Counted from the first letter of the stretch, positions 36,536 through 45,674 are shown. The stretch is DNA of 64,000 nucleotides from Bacillus sp. HSf4 (GCF_029537375.1 NZ_CP120679.1:3198501-3262500); one strand, 5' to 3'. Notes: a model not told the origin generated them from the sequence alone. Numbers and translations are program-made.

Positions 36536-36955
36536 TTACAGCTTTCCCCGCAGTTTTTCCTTAATGATTTCAAGAATATCCACCACCACCTGCGGAACCG
36601 GGATTCCCAGTGAATGGGCGGTGCTGATGATTTGAAACGCCTCATATAAAATATAAAACATGATTGAAAAATCACGGATCGAATTATCGGTTTGCAGCAG
36701 CTGGTCAAAAAAGTGGGCAACAGATATGAGAAAAATCGTGACTAACTTTTTCGCCAGCCTTGTAAACAGCCCGTTGATTGTAAATTGATCTTTCACACAT
36801 TCATTCAAGCTTTTGCTTACAAATTCAATTCCCATTAACGTGATTAAAATGAAGAAAAAATATTCGATCGCGCCAAACAAAAATCCGACGGCCGATAAGC
36901 TGACCGATAGCGAAAAGATGCCTATGCCTAAGTCCTTAAACATGCGCTTCAACAT
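36536..36955 (-). CDS. ytkC: YtkC, holin-like membrane protein
   Basis: 139 residues with three or four hydrophobic segments (FSLSVSLSAVGFLFGAIEYFFF, FILITLMGIEF) and a short charged C-terminus. It resembles the phage holin / toxin-secretion holin family (TIGR01593-type) and B. subtilis YtkC. Whether it acts in autolysis is unproven. Confidence 0.78.
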   Translation of the reverse strand: MLKRMFKDLGIGIFSLSVSLSAVGFLFGAIEYFFFILITLMGIEFVSKSLNECVKDQFTINGLFTRLAKKLVTIFLISVAHFFDQLLQTDNSIRDFSIMFYILYEAFQIISTAHSLGIPVPQVVVDILEIIKEKLRGKL

Positions 36956-37065
36956 CCTTTCAAAAAAGACTTTTCATAGCTTATCCTATGAAAAAAAGCT
37001 TTGAAAGGCTTGGATGAATTGTTTGACAATTTTCAAAAGAGGCTGTAAAAAGAACGAATAACACA

Positions 37066-37092
37066 AAAAAAGCCGGGCATCAGCCCGGCCTT
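37066..37092 (-). terminator. Terminator of dps
   Basis: GGCCGGGC-TGAT-GCCCGGCT plus seven T on the minus strand, directly after the stop. Confidence 0.88.
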
Positions 37093-37098
37093 TCCGTA

Positions 37099-37536
37099 TC
37101 ATCCTAAATAAGCTTTCAGCATCCAGTTGTGCTTTTCTATCGATTGGTGGATCGCCAAAAACATATCGCCCGTCGTTTCATCATTGACTTCCTCAGCAAG
37201 CTCGATTCCGCTTTTCAGCTCGTCAGCCACCGTTGAAAAATCATCGTAAATGTTCTGCACCATTTGCTCGGCCGTCTCGCTGCCGTCCGCTTCTTTAATG
37301 GATGACAGCTCGAGGCATTCCTTCATCGTGCCCACGGGCGAGCCTTGCATGGCGAGCAGGCGTTCAGCCAAATCGTCGATATACTGTGCAGATTCCGTAT
37401 AAAGCTCTTCAAATTTTTCATGCAAAGTAAAGAAATCTTTGCCTTTCACATACCAATGATAATTATGTAGCTTCACATACAGCACGGTCCAGTTAGCGAC
37501 TTGTTTGTTAACCGTTGTTTTCAACTTTTCTGACAT
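37099..37536 (-). CDS. dps: Dps, ferritin-like DNA-protecting protein
   Basis: 145 residues, Dps/ferritin-like four-helix bundle. Inter-subunit ferroxidase ligands are visible as H in [11 protein letters not shown] and D/E in [21 protein letters not shown]. It oxidises and stores iron and protects DNA. In B. subtilis dps (ytkB) belongs to the sigma-B general stress regulon, and a sigma-B-type promoter is visible upstream here too. Confidence 0.93.
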   Translation of the reverse strand: MSEKLKTTVNKQVANWTVLYVKLHNYHWYVKGKDFFTLHEKFEELYTESAQYIDDLAERLLAMQGSPVGTMKECLELSSIKEADGSETAEQMVQNIYDDFSTVADELKSGIELAEEVNDETTGDMFLAIHQSIEKHNWMLKAYLG

Positions 37537-37566
37537 CTTGATCTTCCTCCTTTGTTTACTTTTTCT

Positions 37567-37592
37567 TTACCCGTTTAGGTTGTGCAGGAAAC
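37567..37592 (-). promoter_or_regulatory. Sigma-B-type promoter of dps
   Basis: On the minus strand GTTTCC (37587-37592), 14 bp and GGGTAA (37567-37572) match the sigma-B consensus GTTTAA-N12/15-GGGTAT, about 30 bases before the dps start. Confidence 0.72.
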
Positions 37593-37667
37593 ATTTCTTT
37601 TACTCTTGCTCATGATTTTCTTTCTCCCATATGGTAAACTGTTGGAAAAAGCATGCGGAGGTTGCAT

Positions 37668-37811
37668 ATGATCCTGTTCTGGATTATAGTAGGTGTTTTG
37701 ATTACAGGCGCCGTGCTGGCAGTGTCGCTTGTCACTACGTCAAAAGCGTACGATTACAGGCATCAGGTCGATCCCCTGCCGAATCAGGAAGAAAAACAGA
37801 CCCATCAATGA
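37668..37811 (+). CDS. ytzI: YtzI-like small membrane protein
   Basis: 47 residues (MILFWIIVGVLITGAVLAVS...), one transmembrane helix followed by SKAYDYRHQVDPLPNQEEK, the motif of the Bacillaceae YtzI family. GGAGG lies six bases before ATG. The stop overlaps the tail of convergent ytkA by seven bases. Function unknown. Confidence 0.75.
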   Translation: MILFWIIVGVLITGAVLAVSLVTTSKAYDYRHQVDPLPNQEEKQTHQ

Positions 37812-38251
37812 TGATGGGTTTCCTCTTTTTCATCATCTCCCTGATGTTCATCCCCAGGCGAGCCGACTGTCATGTCGGCTACGGGCATCGTATGCTGATT
37901 TTTGGCCGTGACATGGACTTGGATTTTATAATGTCCGTCATCCGGAAACGATTTCTCGATGCTGTAGACTCCTTTTCCTTCATGCTTTGCTTTTTGAAGC
38001 TGGCTCTCTTCCTTGCTCCCCGCCTTCCAAGATTCAAATTCCACCTCATCTGCATCTGCCACCGGCTCGTCCCCGTAAAGCACGGTCGCCTTGATGACAG
38101 CCTTTTCATTTTTGGCGACTTGTTCAGGCGCCGAGAGCTTGGCTGTCAGCACTTTGGGATTTTCATCCGATGCCGCAGGCTTTTCCGTTTGGCCGCAGGC
38201 GGTGAGGCCAATTGCTAAAAACAAGAGAACAATCCATTTTCCCCAACGCAT
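37805..38251 (-). CDS. ytkA: YtkA, FixH-like lipoprotein
   Basis: 148 residues with a lipoprotein signal peptide (LLFLAIGLTAC) and a YtkA-like immunoglobulin-type domain (about 45-125). The C-terminal tail is rich in Asp/Glu and ends HHH, possibly metal-binding. In B. subtilis YtkA is a lipoprotein of unknown function near luxS. Confidence 0.87.
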   Translation of the reverse strand: MRWGKWIVLLFLAIGLTACGQTEKPAASDENPKVLTAKLSAPEQVAKNEKAVIKATVLYGDEPVADADEVEFESWKAGSKEESQLQKAKHEGKGVYSIEKSFPDDGHYKIQVHVTAKNQHTMPVADMTVGSPGDEHQGDDEKEETHHH

Positions 38252-38345
38252 CCTATCACCCTTTTTGTCATGTTATGTACTACATAAACAAGTGTAGCAA
38301 AGTTCAGGGATTAATGGCATTATTTTCTTTGTGAACAAAAAATGA

Positions 38346-38376
38346 AAAACCGGCGCCATACTCTTGGCGCCGGCTG
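38346..38376 (-). terminator. Terminator of luxS
   Basis: CCGGCGCCA-AGAGTA-TGGCGCCGG followed by five T on the minus strand, close after the luxS stop. Confidence 0.85.
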
Positions 38377-38385
38377 CTTATGTTT

Positions 38386-38859
38386 TTAGCCAAATACTTT
38401 TAATAAATCTTCTTTGTTTTGCGAAAGCCAAAAGCGCATCATGCGTTTCGCACCTTCAAGATCATGAAGCTTTGCCTGCCCGCACTGCTTTTCATTTGCG
38501 GCCGGAATCTCAGTCACTTCTACGGCTTCCTTAAACGTGTCCTCAAGCAAATCGACGATTTCTTCCACTTTCGGCTCACCGCTTACGACAAGGTAATAAC
38601 CTGTCTGGCATCCCATCGGCGACACGTCAATAATATCAAAATGATCGTATTTTTCAGCATATGTGCGGATCGTAAATGCGAGCAAATGCTCAAGTGTATG
38701 AATTGTATCAGGCTTCATCGCCTGTTTGTTCGGCTGGCAAAAACGGATATCAAACTTGTTGACAACGCCGTCCGTCCCAACTTTGTGAACGCCGCAATGT
38801 CTGACATAAGGCGCTTTTACCGCATCATGATCCAGTTCGAAACTTTCAACTGAAGGCAT
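38386..38859 (-). CDS. luxS: S-ribosylhomocysteine lyase
   Basis: 157 residues. It cleaves S-ribosylhomocysteine to homocysteine and the AI-2 precursor DPD. The iron site is HTLEHLLAF (H54, H58) and C in [14 protein letters not shown]. The catalytic cysteine is in [12 protein letters not shown]. It connects to MetK in this window through the activated methyl cycle, but is a separate transcription unit. Confidence 0.97.
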   Translation of the reverse strand: MPSVESFELDHDAVKAPYVRHCGVHKVGTDGVVNKFDIRFCQPNKQAMKPDTIHTLEHLLAFTIRTYAEKYDHFDIIDVSPMGCQTGYYLVVSGEPKVEEIVDLLEDTFKEAVEVTEIPAANEKQCGQAKLHDLEGAKRMMRFWLSQNKEDLLKVFG

Positions 38860-38994
38860 ATTCCTCTCTCCCTTCCATCGGTCTTTTTGTATTATATCAT
38901 ACTTTACCGGTCAGTTTTCAGGTGAATGCTTTTCCTTTTTGTGCGTGTTTTGCTTATATTATAATAGAGACAAAACAAAAAGGTGCTGAAACAC

Positions 38995-39222
38995 ATGAAA
39001 TCACTATTCCTCTTGATTATCCGGCTCTATCAGAAATGGATATCGCCCGTTCTCCCGCCTTCCTGCCGATTTTATCCGACCTGCTCCAACTACGGCCGTG
39101 AAGCGATCGAAAAACATGGAGCGCTCAAAGGAGGCTGGCTTACCGTCAGGCGGATTCTAAAATGCCATCCTTTTCATCCCGGCGGCATTGATCCCGTGCC
39201 TGATAAAAAGCAAAAGGATTAA
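38995..39222 (+). CDS. yidD: YidD family membrane-insertion factor
   Basis: 75 residues from ATG 38995, with AAAAGGTG nine bases ahead. A GTG four codons upstream is less likely. The family signature is complete: [35 protein letters not shown] and [13 protein letters not shown]. YidD assists insertion of inner membrane proteins via YidC. In B. subtilis the gene is ytjA. The stop overlaps ytiB by 4 nt, tail to tail. Confidence 0.9.
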   Translation: MKSLFLLIIRLYQKWISPVLPPSCRFYPTCSNYGREAIEKHGALKGGWLTVRRILKCHPFHPGGIDPVPDKKQKD

Positions 39223-39788
39223 TTCACTTCTTCATAGCCGTTGACAACAAGGTCAAGCTTTCCTGTTTCCGGATCGATAACAAGCCCGTGCACAGGAACA
39301 TCTGCCGGTGTCAGCGGATGGTTTCGGATGACTTTCACACTGTCTCTGACGCTGTCTTCCACAGAGTGAAAGCTTTTCAGCCATTGCTCAAAATCAACAC
39401 CGGAATATTCAAGCGTTTCGATCCGTTCTTTTGGAATTCCGCGTTCCACCACTTTTTCCAAAAAGCTCTCAGCTTTCAGCTTGCTCATTCCGCAGTCGTG
39501 ATGGCCGATTACACATACTTCATCAGCGTTCAGCTCATAGACGGCGACAAGAATGCTTCGCATGATGCTTCCAAATGGATGGGCCACAAGCGCGCCGGCG
39601 CTTTTGACGATCTTCACATCCCCGTTCCGCATGTTCATGGCATGCGGCAGAAGTTCGACAAGCCTTGTATCCATACAGGAGAGGATGACCATTCTTTTAT
39701 CGGGAAATTTGCTTGTTTCATATTTCTTGTAGTCTTGCCGTTCTACAAACTGCTGGTTAAATTGCAGAATATTATCCAAAAGTTTCAT
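39219..39788 (-). CDS. ytiB: YtiB, beta-class carbonic anhydrase
   Basis: 189 residues. Zinc ligands are C in SCMDTR and H and C in GHHDCGM, with the Asp/Arg dyad in MDTR. It interconverts CO2 and bicarbonate. Ortholog of B. subtilis YtiB. ATG behind AAGGAATCGG. Confidence 0.92.
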   Translation of the reverse strand: MKLLDNILQFNQQFVERQDYKKYETSKFPDKRMVILSCMDTRLVELLPHAMNMRNGDVKIVKSAGALVAHPFGSIMRSILVAVYELNADEVCVIGHHDCGMSKLKAESFLEKVVERGIPKERIETLEYSGVDFEQWLKSFHSVEDSVRDSVKVIRNHPLTPADVPVHGLVIDPETGKLDLVVNGYEEVN

Positions 39789-39869
39789 GATCCGATTCCT
39801 TTCTCTTCACTTTTTTAATTTTAAATATAACATATGTCTTTTCTTTTTTTCACCATTTGCCCACGATGA

Positions 39870-39890
39870 AATTCGTAATAATTACGTTTT
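39870..39890 (+). promoter_or_regulatory. Zur box upstream of znuA
   Basis: AATTCGTAATAATTACGTTTT matches the B. subtilis Zur box AAATCGTAATNATTACGATTT except at a few outer positions. It lies between ytiB and znuA, about 150 bases upstream of the znuA start codon. Confidence 0.8.
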
Positions 39891-39954
39891 ATAAGAAAGG
39901 TTGCTTCGGATACCTCCACTTTCCAACACGATTTGACGAAGATTACCTCTTTTC

Positions 39955-39975
39955 AAATCGGAACTATTACGATAC
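39955..39975 (+). promoter_or_regulatory. Second Zur box near znuA
   Basis: AAATCGGAACTATTACGATAC is a good second match (perfect left half-site and inner ATTACGAT). A shorter palindrome AAATCG-GAA-CGATTT follows 20 bases on. Tandem sites suggest tight zinc-dependent repression. Confidence 0.68.
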
Positions 39976-40036
39976 AATGATACAGGATTTATTAAATCGG
40001 AACGATTTCAGTTTTGATGTTGAGAGGAGAAATACG

Positions 40037-41041
40037 ATGAAAAAAGCATTCGGATTAGCATCTGCATTTATTCTTGCTGCCGGATTAACCGCAGGCTGCT
40101 CAAGCAATGGAGCTTCCGGCGACCAAAAAGAAGACAACGGAAAATTGGACATTTATACAACGATATATCCGCTTGAGGATTTCACTAAAAAAATCGGCGG
40201 TGAATATGTGAACGTCAAGAGCGTTTACCCTCCTAACGTAGAGGCCCATACTTATGAGCCAAGCTCAAAAACAATGGCGGAAATTTCCGACTCCGATGCC
40301 TTTATTTATTCCGGCGTCGGTGTTGAAGGCTTCGCAGACAAAGCCGTCAATACGTTAAAGGGAAGCGACGTGAAAATCGTCAAAGCCGGGGAAGGCATTG
40401 ATCTCCTGACGCATGAAGAAGAACATGGACATGAAGAAGAACACGGGCATGAAGAACATGGACATGGACATGATGAGGAGCACGAACATGCCGATGACGG
40501 ACACGACCATGGAGATCATGACCCGCACGTCTGGCTCGACCCTGTACTTGCTGAAAAATTAGCGGAAAACATTAAGAATGAGCTTGTTCAACTCGATCCC
40601 GATCATCAAAAAACATTTACAAAAAACTACGAATCTCTAAAAAAAGATTTAGAACAGCTTGATCAGGAGTTTAAACAAACTGTCGACAAGGCTGACAAAA
40701 AAGAGATCCTCGTGTCTCATGCCGCATACGGCTACTGGGAAAAACGCTATGGGATTGAACAGATGAGCGTGCTCGGCCTTTCACCGACAGAGGAGCCTTC
40801 CCAAAAAGAACTTGAAAATATCGTCAAAACCGCGAAAGAACACAATATAAAATATGTTATTTTTGAAAACAATGTAAGCAGCAAAATCTCAGAGATCATT
40901 AAAAAAGAGATCGGAGCTGAGAGCCTGACGATGAAAAACCTCGAATCCGTTACAAAAGAGGATATCGAAAAAGGCGAAGATTACATCAGCATCATGAAAG
41001 AGAACTTGACGGTTTTGAAAAAGGCATTGTCAAATCAATAA
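40037..41041 (+). CDS. znuA: ZnuA-type zinc-binding lipoprotein (orphan)
   Basis: 334 residues from ATG 40037 behind GAGAGGAG. Lipoprotein signal with lipobox ending TAGC. Cluster A-I metal-binding fold with histidines in VEAHTYEPS and HAAYGYWEKRYGI. It has a long His/Glu/Asp-rich loop (about 120-155, 17 or so His) typical of zinc-specific members. No znuB/znuC is adjacent, so it must share a permease encoded elsewhere or buffer zinc by itself. Two Zur boxes lie upstream and a third precedes the zinc-free ribosomal protein gene next door, together forming a zinc-starvation module. Confidence 0.9.
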   Translation: MKKAFGLASAFILAAGLTAGCSSNGASGDQKEDNGKLDIYTTIYPLEDFTKKIGGEYVNVKSVYPPNVEAHTYEPSSKTMAEISDSDAFIYSGVGVEGFADKAVNTLKGSDVKIVKAGEGIDLLTHEEEHGHEEEHGHEEHGHGHDEEHEHADDGHDHGDHDPHVWLDPVLAEKLAENIKNELVQLDPDHQKTFTKNYESLKKDLEQLDQEFKQTVDKADKKEILVSHAAYGYWEKRYGIEQMSVLGLSPTEEPSQKELENIVKTAKEHNIKYVIFENNVSSKISEIIKKEIGAESLTMKNLESVTKEDIEKGEDYISIMKENLTVLKKALSNQ

Positions 41042-41050
41042 CAGCTTACA

Positions 41051-41078
41051 CGCGCATGCATGTCATGCGCGTTTTTTA
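41051..41078 (+). terminator. Terminator of znuA
   Basis: ACGCGCATG-CATGT-CATGCGCGT followed by six T. Confidence 0.87.
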
Positions 41079-41085
41079 TTGCATA

Positions 41086-41113
41086 AAAAAAGACCGGATG
41101 CTCCGGTCTTTTA
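41086..41113 (-). terminator. Terminator of rpmE2
   Basis: AAGACCGGA-GCA-TCCGGTCTT plus seven T on the minus strand, overlapping the stop of rpmE2. Confidence 0.87.
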
Positions 41114-41356
41114 ATCCATATTGAACCTTTTCTTAAACTGTTCGACCCTTCCGCCTTTTTCGTTGAATTTTTGTCTGCCCGTGTAAAATGGATGGGTATC
41201 TGAGCTGACTTCAACTTTAATCACCGGATATGTTTTGCCGTCTTCCCACTCCGCCGTTTCAGTAGACGTTCTTGTTGAACGGCTCAAAAAACGGTATCCG
41301 CTGTTTACATCCTGAAAAATCACTTGATATGTTTTGGGATGAATATTTGGTTTCAT
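41111..41356 (-). CDS. rpmE2: Ribosomal protein L31 type B (zinc-independent)
   Basis: 81 residues without any cysteine (C-minus paralogue of L31). In B. subtilis it (YtiA) replaces the zinc-containing RpmE during zinc starvation, freeing zinc. ATG behind AGGAGG. The Zur box at 41374-41394 lies just upstream. Confidence 0.95.
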   Translation of the reverse strand: MKPNIHPKTYQVIFQDVNSGYRFLSRSTRTSTETAEWEDGKTYPVIKVEVSSDTHPFYTGRQKFNEKGGRVEQFKKRFNMD

Positions 41357-41373
41357 TGACTATTCCTCCTTTT

Positions 41374-41394
41374 AAAGCGTAATAATTACGTTTT
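41374..41394 (-). promoter_or_regulatory. Zur box of rpmE2
   Basis: AAAGCGTAATAATTACGTTTT keeps the full inner palindrome CGTAATNATTACG of the Zur consensus. It is positioned 18 bases ahead of the start codon, in the promoter. Confidence 0.87.
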
Positions 41395-41548
41395 ATTATA
41401 AACCTTCCGCTTCTTCATGTCAAAATCATACGATTGATATGACAAATTTTAAACATCCTGACAATTTTGCTGACAGACAGGAAGAATAATCTAAAAAAGG
41501 AGGTAAACAATAAAAGGAAACTGGTGTGAATGAAAGGTGGCTTTCCGG

Positions 41549-42874
41549 ATGAATGATTTAATGTTTGCAAGAAGCCTTTTCGGAACAACGATGGGATTCC
41601 ACATCATTTTTGCCTCGCTTGGCGTCGGAATTCCTTTAATGATTCTTTTGGCTGAGCTGATTTATCAAAAAACAAACGATCCCCACTATGCGATTATGGC
41701 AAAAAGATGGACAAAGGCCCAAGCCGTTTTGCTGGGGGTTGCGATCCCGACCGGAACCATTGCAGGAACACAGCTGGCGCTTCTTTGGCCGGGCTTTATG
41801 GAAGTGATCGGAAAAGTGATGTCCCTGCCTTTTCAAATTGAAATATACGCGTTTTTTATCGAGGCATTATTCATGTCAATTTATGTATACGCGGCAGACC
41901 GTCTGTCGCCTATGATGCGAATCACAGCCGTAGTCTTTATCGTGATTGGCGCCGCCGCTTCTGCCATTTTAATCACCAATGTCCACGCTTTTCAGGGAAC
42001 GCCTGAAGGCTTCAAAATTGTAAACGGGGAAATTACCGATGTGCAGCCGTGGACGGCCTTTTTTAATAAAAGCTTTGCAGTAACGGCTGCTCATGTCGTT
42101 GTTTCTGCTTTTATGACAGGCGCTTTTATCATTGCGACAATCGCCGCATATAAAATGCTCCGTAATCGCGGGAACGAAAAAGTGTATATCCTGCACAGAA
42201 AAGCGCTTCTTCTCGGACTGCTCGTCGGAGGCGTGTTTTCTCTTATCACTGCCATAAGCGGACATGAATCCGCACAATACCTGCACCGTTATCAGCCTGA
42301 AAAGCTGGCGGGTGCGGAAGGGTTATTTGAAACCCAGTCGCATGCGCCCTTGGCAATCGGCGGTATAACCGATGAAGCCACACAATCGATCAAGTGGGCG
42401 ATTGAAATCCCATGGGCTCTGAGCTTTTTGGCAGGTAACCGGTTTGATACCGTCGTCAAAGGTTTGAATGAATTTCCCAGAGATGAGTGGCCTCCGCTGT
42501 TCATCCATACGCTGTTTAACGGAATGGTATTAATCGGAGGGCTCTTGATCGTCTATGCTGCCTGCGGCTTTTTATGGAGAAAAGTGTTGAAAAAGGACCA
42601 TTTTCCGCGCTGGATGCTCGTCTTTTTCACGACGGCAGGACCGCTCAGCCTGCTTGCGATCGAATTCGGCTGGGTGTTTGCCTGTACCGGAAGACAGCCG
42701 TGGGTGATCTATCACATGCAGAAAACGTCTGAAGTCGTGACCTCATCAGGGTCAATCGGGATTTTATTTCTTTTGTTTTTTATCGTTTATATCATTTTGG
42801 GGGCAGCGGTGGTGTTTGTTTTACAGTATTATTTTAAACGCCATCCTGTCGAAGAAGATCTCAAGGAAGCATAA
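41549..42874 (+). CDS. ythA: YthA, cytochrome bd-type quinol oxidase subunit I
   Basis: 441 residues from ATG 41549 (AAAGGTGG eight bases before). CydA family: SLFGTTMGFHIIFA (heme b595 histidine region), the WTKAQAVLLGVAIPTGTIAGTQ segment, ETQSHAP, and GRQPW with the family's shortened Q-loop. It reduces O2 to water with menaquinol in the membrane. The second bd-type (cyanide-insensitive) oxidase of the B. subtilis group, distinct from CydAB. First gene of the ythAB operon. Confidence 0.93.
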   Translation: MNDLMFARSLFGTTMGFHIIFASLGVGIPLMILLAELIYQKTNDPHYAIMAKRWTKAQAVLLGVAIPTGTIAGTQLALLWPGFMEVIGKVMSLPFQIEIYAFFIEALFMSIYVYAADRLSPMMRITAVVFIVIGAAASAILITNVHAFQGTPEGFKIVNGEITDVQPWTAFFNKSFAVTAAHVVVSAFMTGAFIIATIAAYKMLRNRGNEKVYILHRKALLLGLLVGGVFSLITAISGHESAQYLHRYQPEKLAGAEGLFETQSHAPLAIGGITDEATQSIKWAIEIPWALSFLAGNRFDTVVKGLNEFPRDEWPPLFIHTLFNGMVLIGGLLIVYAACGFLWRKVLKKDHFPRWMLVFFTTAGPLSLLAIEFGWVFACTGRQPWVIYHMQKTSEVVTSSGSIGILFLLFFIVYIILGAAVVFVLQYYFKRHPVEEDLKEA

Positions 42875-42903
42875 ACATTACGCCATAACAGAAGGGAAGT
42901 CAT

Positions 42904-43956
42904 ATGATGCAATTGGATGGGACAACAGATGCACTGCTGGCCATTTCGATCGTCTGGGGTTTCATATTCATCTACGCCGTCATGGCGTCCATGGATTTTG
43001 GAGCCGGTTTTTGGTCGATGATTTATATGAACAAAAAACAGCTGAAAGCAACGAATATTGCAAACCGCTACCTTTCTCCGACATGGGAAGTGACAAATGT
43101 CTTTATCGTCGGAATCGTCGTGGCTCTCTTCAGCTTTTTTCCCGGCGGAACTTATGTGTTGGGAACGGTGCTTTTGATTCCCGGCAGCATCATTTTGCTG
43201 CTGCTGGCAATTCGAAGCGGCTTTTTGGTTTTTTCTCACGCTGCGAAAGGGTATGAAAAAGCGTTGACATATGTTTCAGGCATCAGCGGCTTTATTATTC
43301 CCGCCGTCTTAATTCTCGTTCTTCCCGTGACTCACGGAGATTTCGTCTACCAGCAAAACGGCGCTTACCAATTGGCTTTCGCTCATTTATTGTTGAGCCC
43401 GCACGCCTACTCATTTATGGGATTTGCCATTTTCAGCACCTTGTTTTTGTCATCCTTATTGCTGGCCGATTTTTCAAACGTTGCCGGGGAAAGAGATGCT
43501 TATCAGGTTTACCGTCGGAACGCTCTGATATCCGGACCGCTCGCTTTGATCATGTCTTTTTTCATTATGATGACGATGAGAACCGAAGCAAACTGGCTTT
43601 TCACAAGAATGATGAACGGCCTTCCTTGGCTGGTCCTTTCTTTTCTCTTGTTTCTGATCGCGTTTGCAGCACTGTTTTTACCCAACACCTACAATAAAGA
43701 CCGGCTTGGAAAACCGCGCCTTGCCGTCATCGCTATTACCCTGCAGTATTTTACGGCAAGCTATGTGTACGGGCGCTCCCATCTGCCATACATGATCTAT
43801 CCCGATGTGACGATTCAATCCGGCTTTACCGCCCCGGAAACATTCAGGGCGCTGTTTATTTCATACATTATCGGTTTTATTATTCTGTTTCCCGGCTTTT
43901 ATTACTTCTGGAAATTATTCATGAAAGACAGGCGGTACATTAAACAGCACGAGTAA
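42904..43956 (+). CDS. ythB: YthB, cytochrome bd-type quinol oxidase subunit II
   Basis: 350 residues with eight or nine helices. CydB family motifs include FAVMASMDFGAGFWSM and WEVTNVFIVGIVVALFSFFP. It has tandem starts ATGATG at 42904. It lies 30 bases behind ythA and completes the oxidase. No cydCD-like assembly genes are adjacent. Confidence 0.92.
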   Translation: MMQLDGTTDALLAISIVWGFIFIYAVMASMDFGAGFWSMIYMNKKQLKATNIANRYLSPTWEVTNVFIVGIVVALFSFFPGGTYVLGTVLLIPGSIILLLLAIRSGFLVFSHAAKGYEKALTYVSGISGFIIPAVLILVLPVTHGDFVYQQNGAYQLAFAHLLLSPHAYSFMGFAIFSTLFLSSLLLADFSNVAGERDAYQVYRRNALISGPLALIMSFFIMMTMRTEANWLFTRMMNGLPWLVLSFLLFLIAFAALFLPNTYNKDRLGKPRLAVIAITLQYFTASYVYGRSHLPYMIYPDVTIQSGFTAPETFRALFISYIIGFIILFPGFYYFWKLFMKDRRYIKQHE

Positions 43957-44022
43957 GTATGAACCTGAGGCAGGTGGATAAGCTAAAGGTGTACTACATT
44001 TTTAGGGGGGCTCAAAGTCCGT

Positions 44023-44184
44023 ATGGAACAAAAAATACTGTGTGAAGTCAGCAACTGCACATACTGGGATCAAGGAAACAAATGTACGGCCGACGCCATC
44101 TATGTCGTCAGCCATGCCGAGGGCGAGAAAGCCTCAAAAAGCGAGGAAACAGATTGCAAAACATTTAAACCTGAACACCATTAA
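44023..44184 (+). CDS. DUF1540 family small cysteine protein
   Basis: 53 residues beginning MEQKILCEVSNCTYWDQGNKC, with four cysteines in the CxxxxC...C...DC spacing of DUF1540, probably a zinc or iron-binding mini-domain. The poly-G Shine-Dalgarno (AGGGGGG) is 12 bases from ATG, longer than ideal. It is cotranscribed or follows ythB by 66 bases. Function unknown. Family members are common in spore formers. Confidence 0.75.
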   Translation: MEQKILCEVSNCTYWDQGNKCTADAIYVVSHAEGEKASKSEETDCKTFKPEHH

Positions 44185-44212
44185 ACCGAAAGGAATGAAG
44201 GAGGGCAAGGTT

Positions 44213-44383
44213 ATGAATAAAGAGTCGCTGCTTGAGGCTTTTTATCAAGAAATCCAGGGAGCCGATGAAACATCTTTTCAAAAGGCGGCCCGCTCCTTCA
44301 TGAACTTATGGGACTATGAATACGGCGGCCTTGACGATTTGCCGGAAGATGCGGATCGGCTGATCGGACAGACCGAGCATTGA
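44213..44383 (+). CDS. Small acidic hypothetical protein
   Basis: 56 residues (MNKESLLEAFYQEIQ..., ending LIGQTEH) with AAGGAGGG seven bases before ATG. Acidic and probably helical. No recognised family. It begins 29 bases after the DUF1540 gene and is followed directly by a terminator, so the two form a small operon or the tail of ythAB. Confidence 0.65.
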   Translation: MNKESLLEAFYQEIQGADETSFQKAARSFMNLWDYEYGGLDDLPEDADRLIGQTEH

Positions 44384-44387
44384 GCAA

Positions 44388-44424
44388 AGCAAAAGAGCTG
44401 TCTTTAAAGACGGCTCTTTTGTTG
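44388..44424 (+). terminator. Terminator after the small-protein pair
   Basis: AAAAGAGCTGTCTTT pairs with AAAGACGGCTCTTTT and leads into TGTTGTT. Confidence 0.8.
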
Positions 44425-44552
44425 TTAAAAAACCGGCTGATCGTTAGCCGGCCCAAACGAGAAGGGGATAATGTGTACATGTTCAATATACAATTTAGCA
44501 GGCTTGCAAACAAATCCCGAAAATCGATCATTCAATGGCTAAAAACCGTTTT

Positions 44553-45662
44553 TTATCGCTTAAAGACATCCATTTTTGATGAATGTCTTCTCAAAACATT
44601 TTCATCCACCTCAAACCCCATTCCCGGTCGTTTCGGAACTTTTATCCAGCCGTTCTCAATCTCAATTTCCGGTTTGACAATATCCTCTTCCCAATACCGT
44701 GAAGATGAGGAAATATCACCGGGAATTAAAAATTGCGGAAGGGAGCTGAGCGCAATATTATGCGCCCTGGAAATACCTGTTTCAAACATGCCGCCGCACC
44801 AGACCGGCATATGATGCTCTTTGCAAAGATCGTGGATCTTCAGCGCTTCCGTCAGACCGCCGACCCGTGAAGGCTTGATATTGATGATTTTACAGCTGCC
44901 GAGTTCGATCGCCTTTCTCGCATCATCGGCAGACCTGATGCTTTCGTCAAGGCAAACCGAAGTTTTAATATGCTTTTGAAGATGGCGATGGTCGACGATA
45001 TCATCATCTGCCAGCGGCTGTTCGATCATCATCAGTTTGAATTGATCAAGCTCCTTGATGCGGCTGATATCTTTCAGGTGATAGGACGAATTTGCGTCGG
45101 CCATCAGCGGAACTCTCGGAAAATGCTTGCGGATTTCTTTTAAAAGCTCTACATCCTGTCCGGGCTGAATTTTTAATTTTATTCTTTGATATCCTTCTTT
45201 TACATATTGGGCCATTTCCTGAAGCATATCCTCAAGTGGAGCAAGTCCGACGACAACACCGGCAGCCACTTCTGCTTTGACTCCGCCCAGGGCTTCACTT
45301 AAAGATACACCCTTTTTTTGGGCGTAAATGTCCCAACATGCTGCCTCAAGTCCCGCCTTTGCCATTCGGTTGCCTTTAAACCCCCTTAAGCTTTCGGGAA
45401 CTTCTGAAGGATGTGAGAAGGATTCGCGCAGCACGACAGGGATAAAAAAACTTTTTAGCATGTGGTAGCAGGTCTCAGTCGTTTCTTCTGTATACCAGGG
45501 CGATGAGAAAGCGGAGACTTCGCCCCAGCCTGTCACACCGCTTTCGTCTTTAGCCTCTATAATGATGAATTTGCGCTCTTGAATGGTCTCCAAGCTTGAT
45601 TTAAAAGGTTTTTTCAAGCGCATGCCGAGGTGGTACAATGTCAGCTGTCTGATTTGAATCAT
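44553..45662 (-). CDS. menC: o-Succinylbenzoate synthase
   Basis: 369 residues, enolase superfamily. The catalytic lysine pair region is RIKLKIQPG, and metal ligands lie in LMADANSSY (Asp), MIEQPL (Glu) and CLDESI (Asp, Lys further on in IINIKPSRVGG). It dehydrates SHCHC to o-succinylbenzoate in menaquinone synthesis. Last gene of menFDHBEC, 12 bases after menE. Confidence 0.93.
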   Translation of the reverse strand: MIQIRQLTLYHLGMRLKKPFKSSLETIQERKFIIIEAKDESGVTGWGEVSAFSSPWYTEETTETCYHMLKSFFIPVVLRESFSHPSEVPESLRGFKGNRMAKAGLEAACWDIYAQKKGVSLSEALGGVKAEVAAGVVVGLAPLEDMLQEMAQYVKEGYQRIKLKIQPGQDVELLKEIRKHFPRVPLMADANSSYHLKDISRIKELDQFKLMMIEQPLADDDIVDHRHLQKHIKTSVCLDESIRSADDARKAIELGSCKIINIKPSRVGGLTEALKIHDLCKEHHMPVWCGGMFETGISRAHNIALSSLPQFLIPGDISSSSRYWEEDIVKPEIEIENGWIKVPKRPGMGFEVDENVLRRHSSKMDVFKR

Positions 45663-45674
45663 GGCGATCTCCTT

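Noticed and set aside
44458..44814. Plus-strand ORF downstream of the small-protein terminator
   Set aside because: Most of it is antisense to menC, and no convincing start or promoter is seen. The first ~40 codons are basic and hydrophobic but unsupported.
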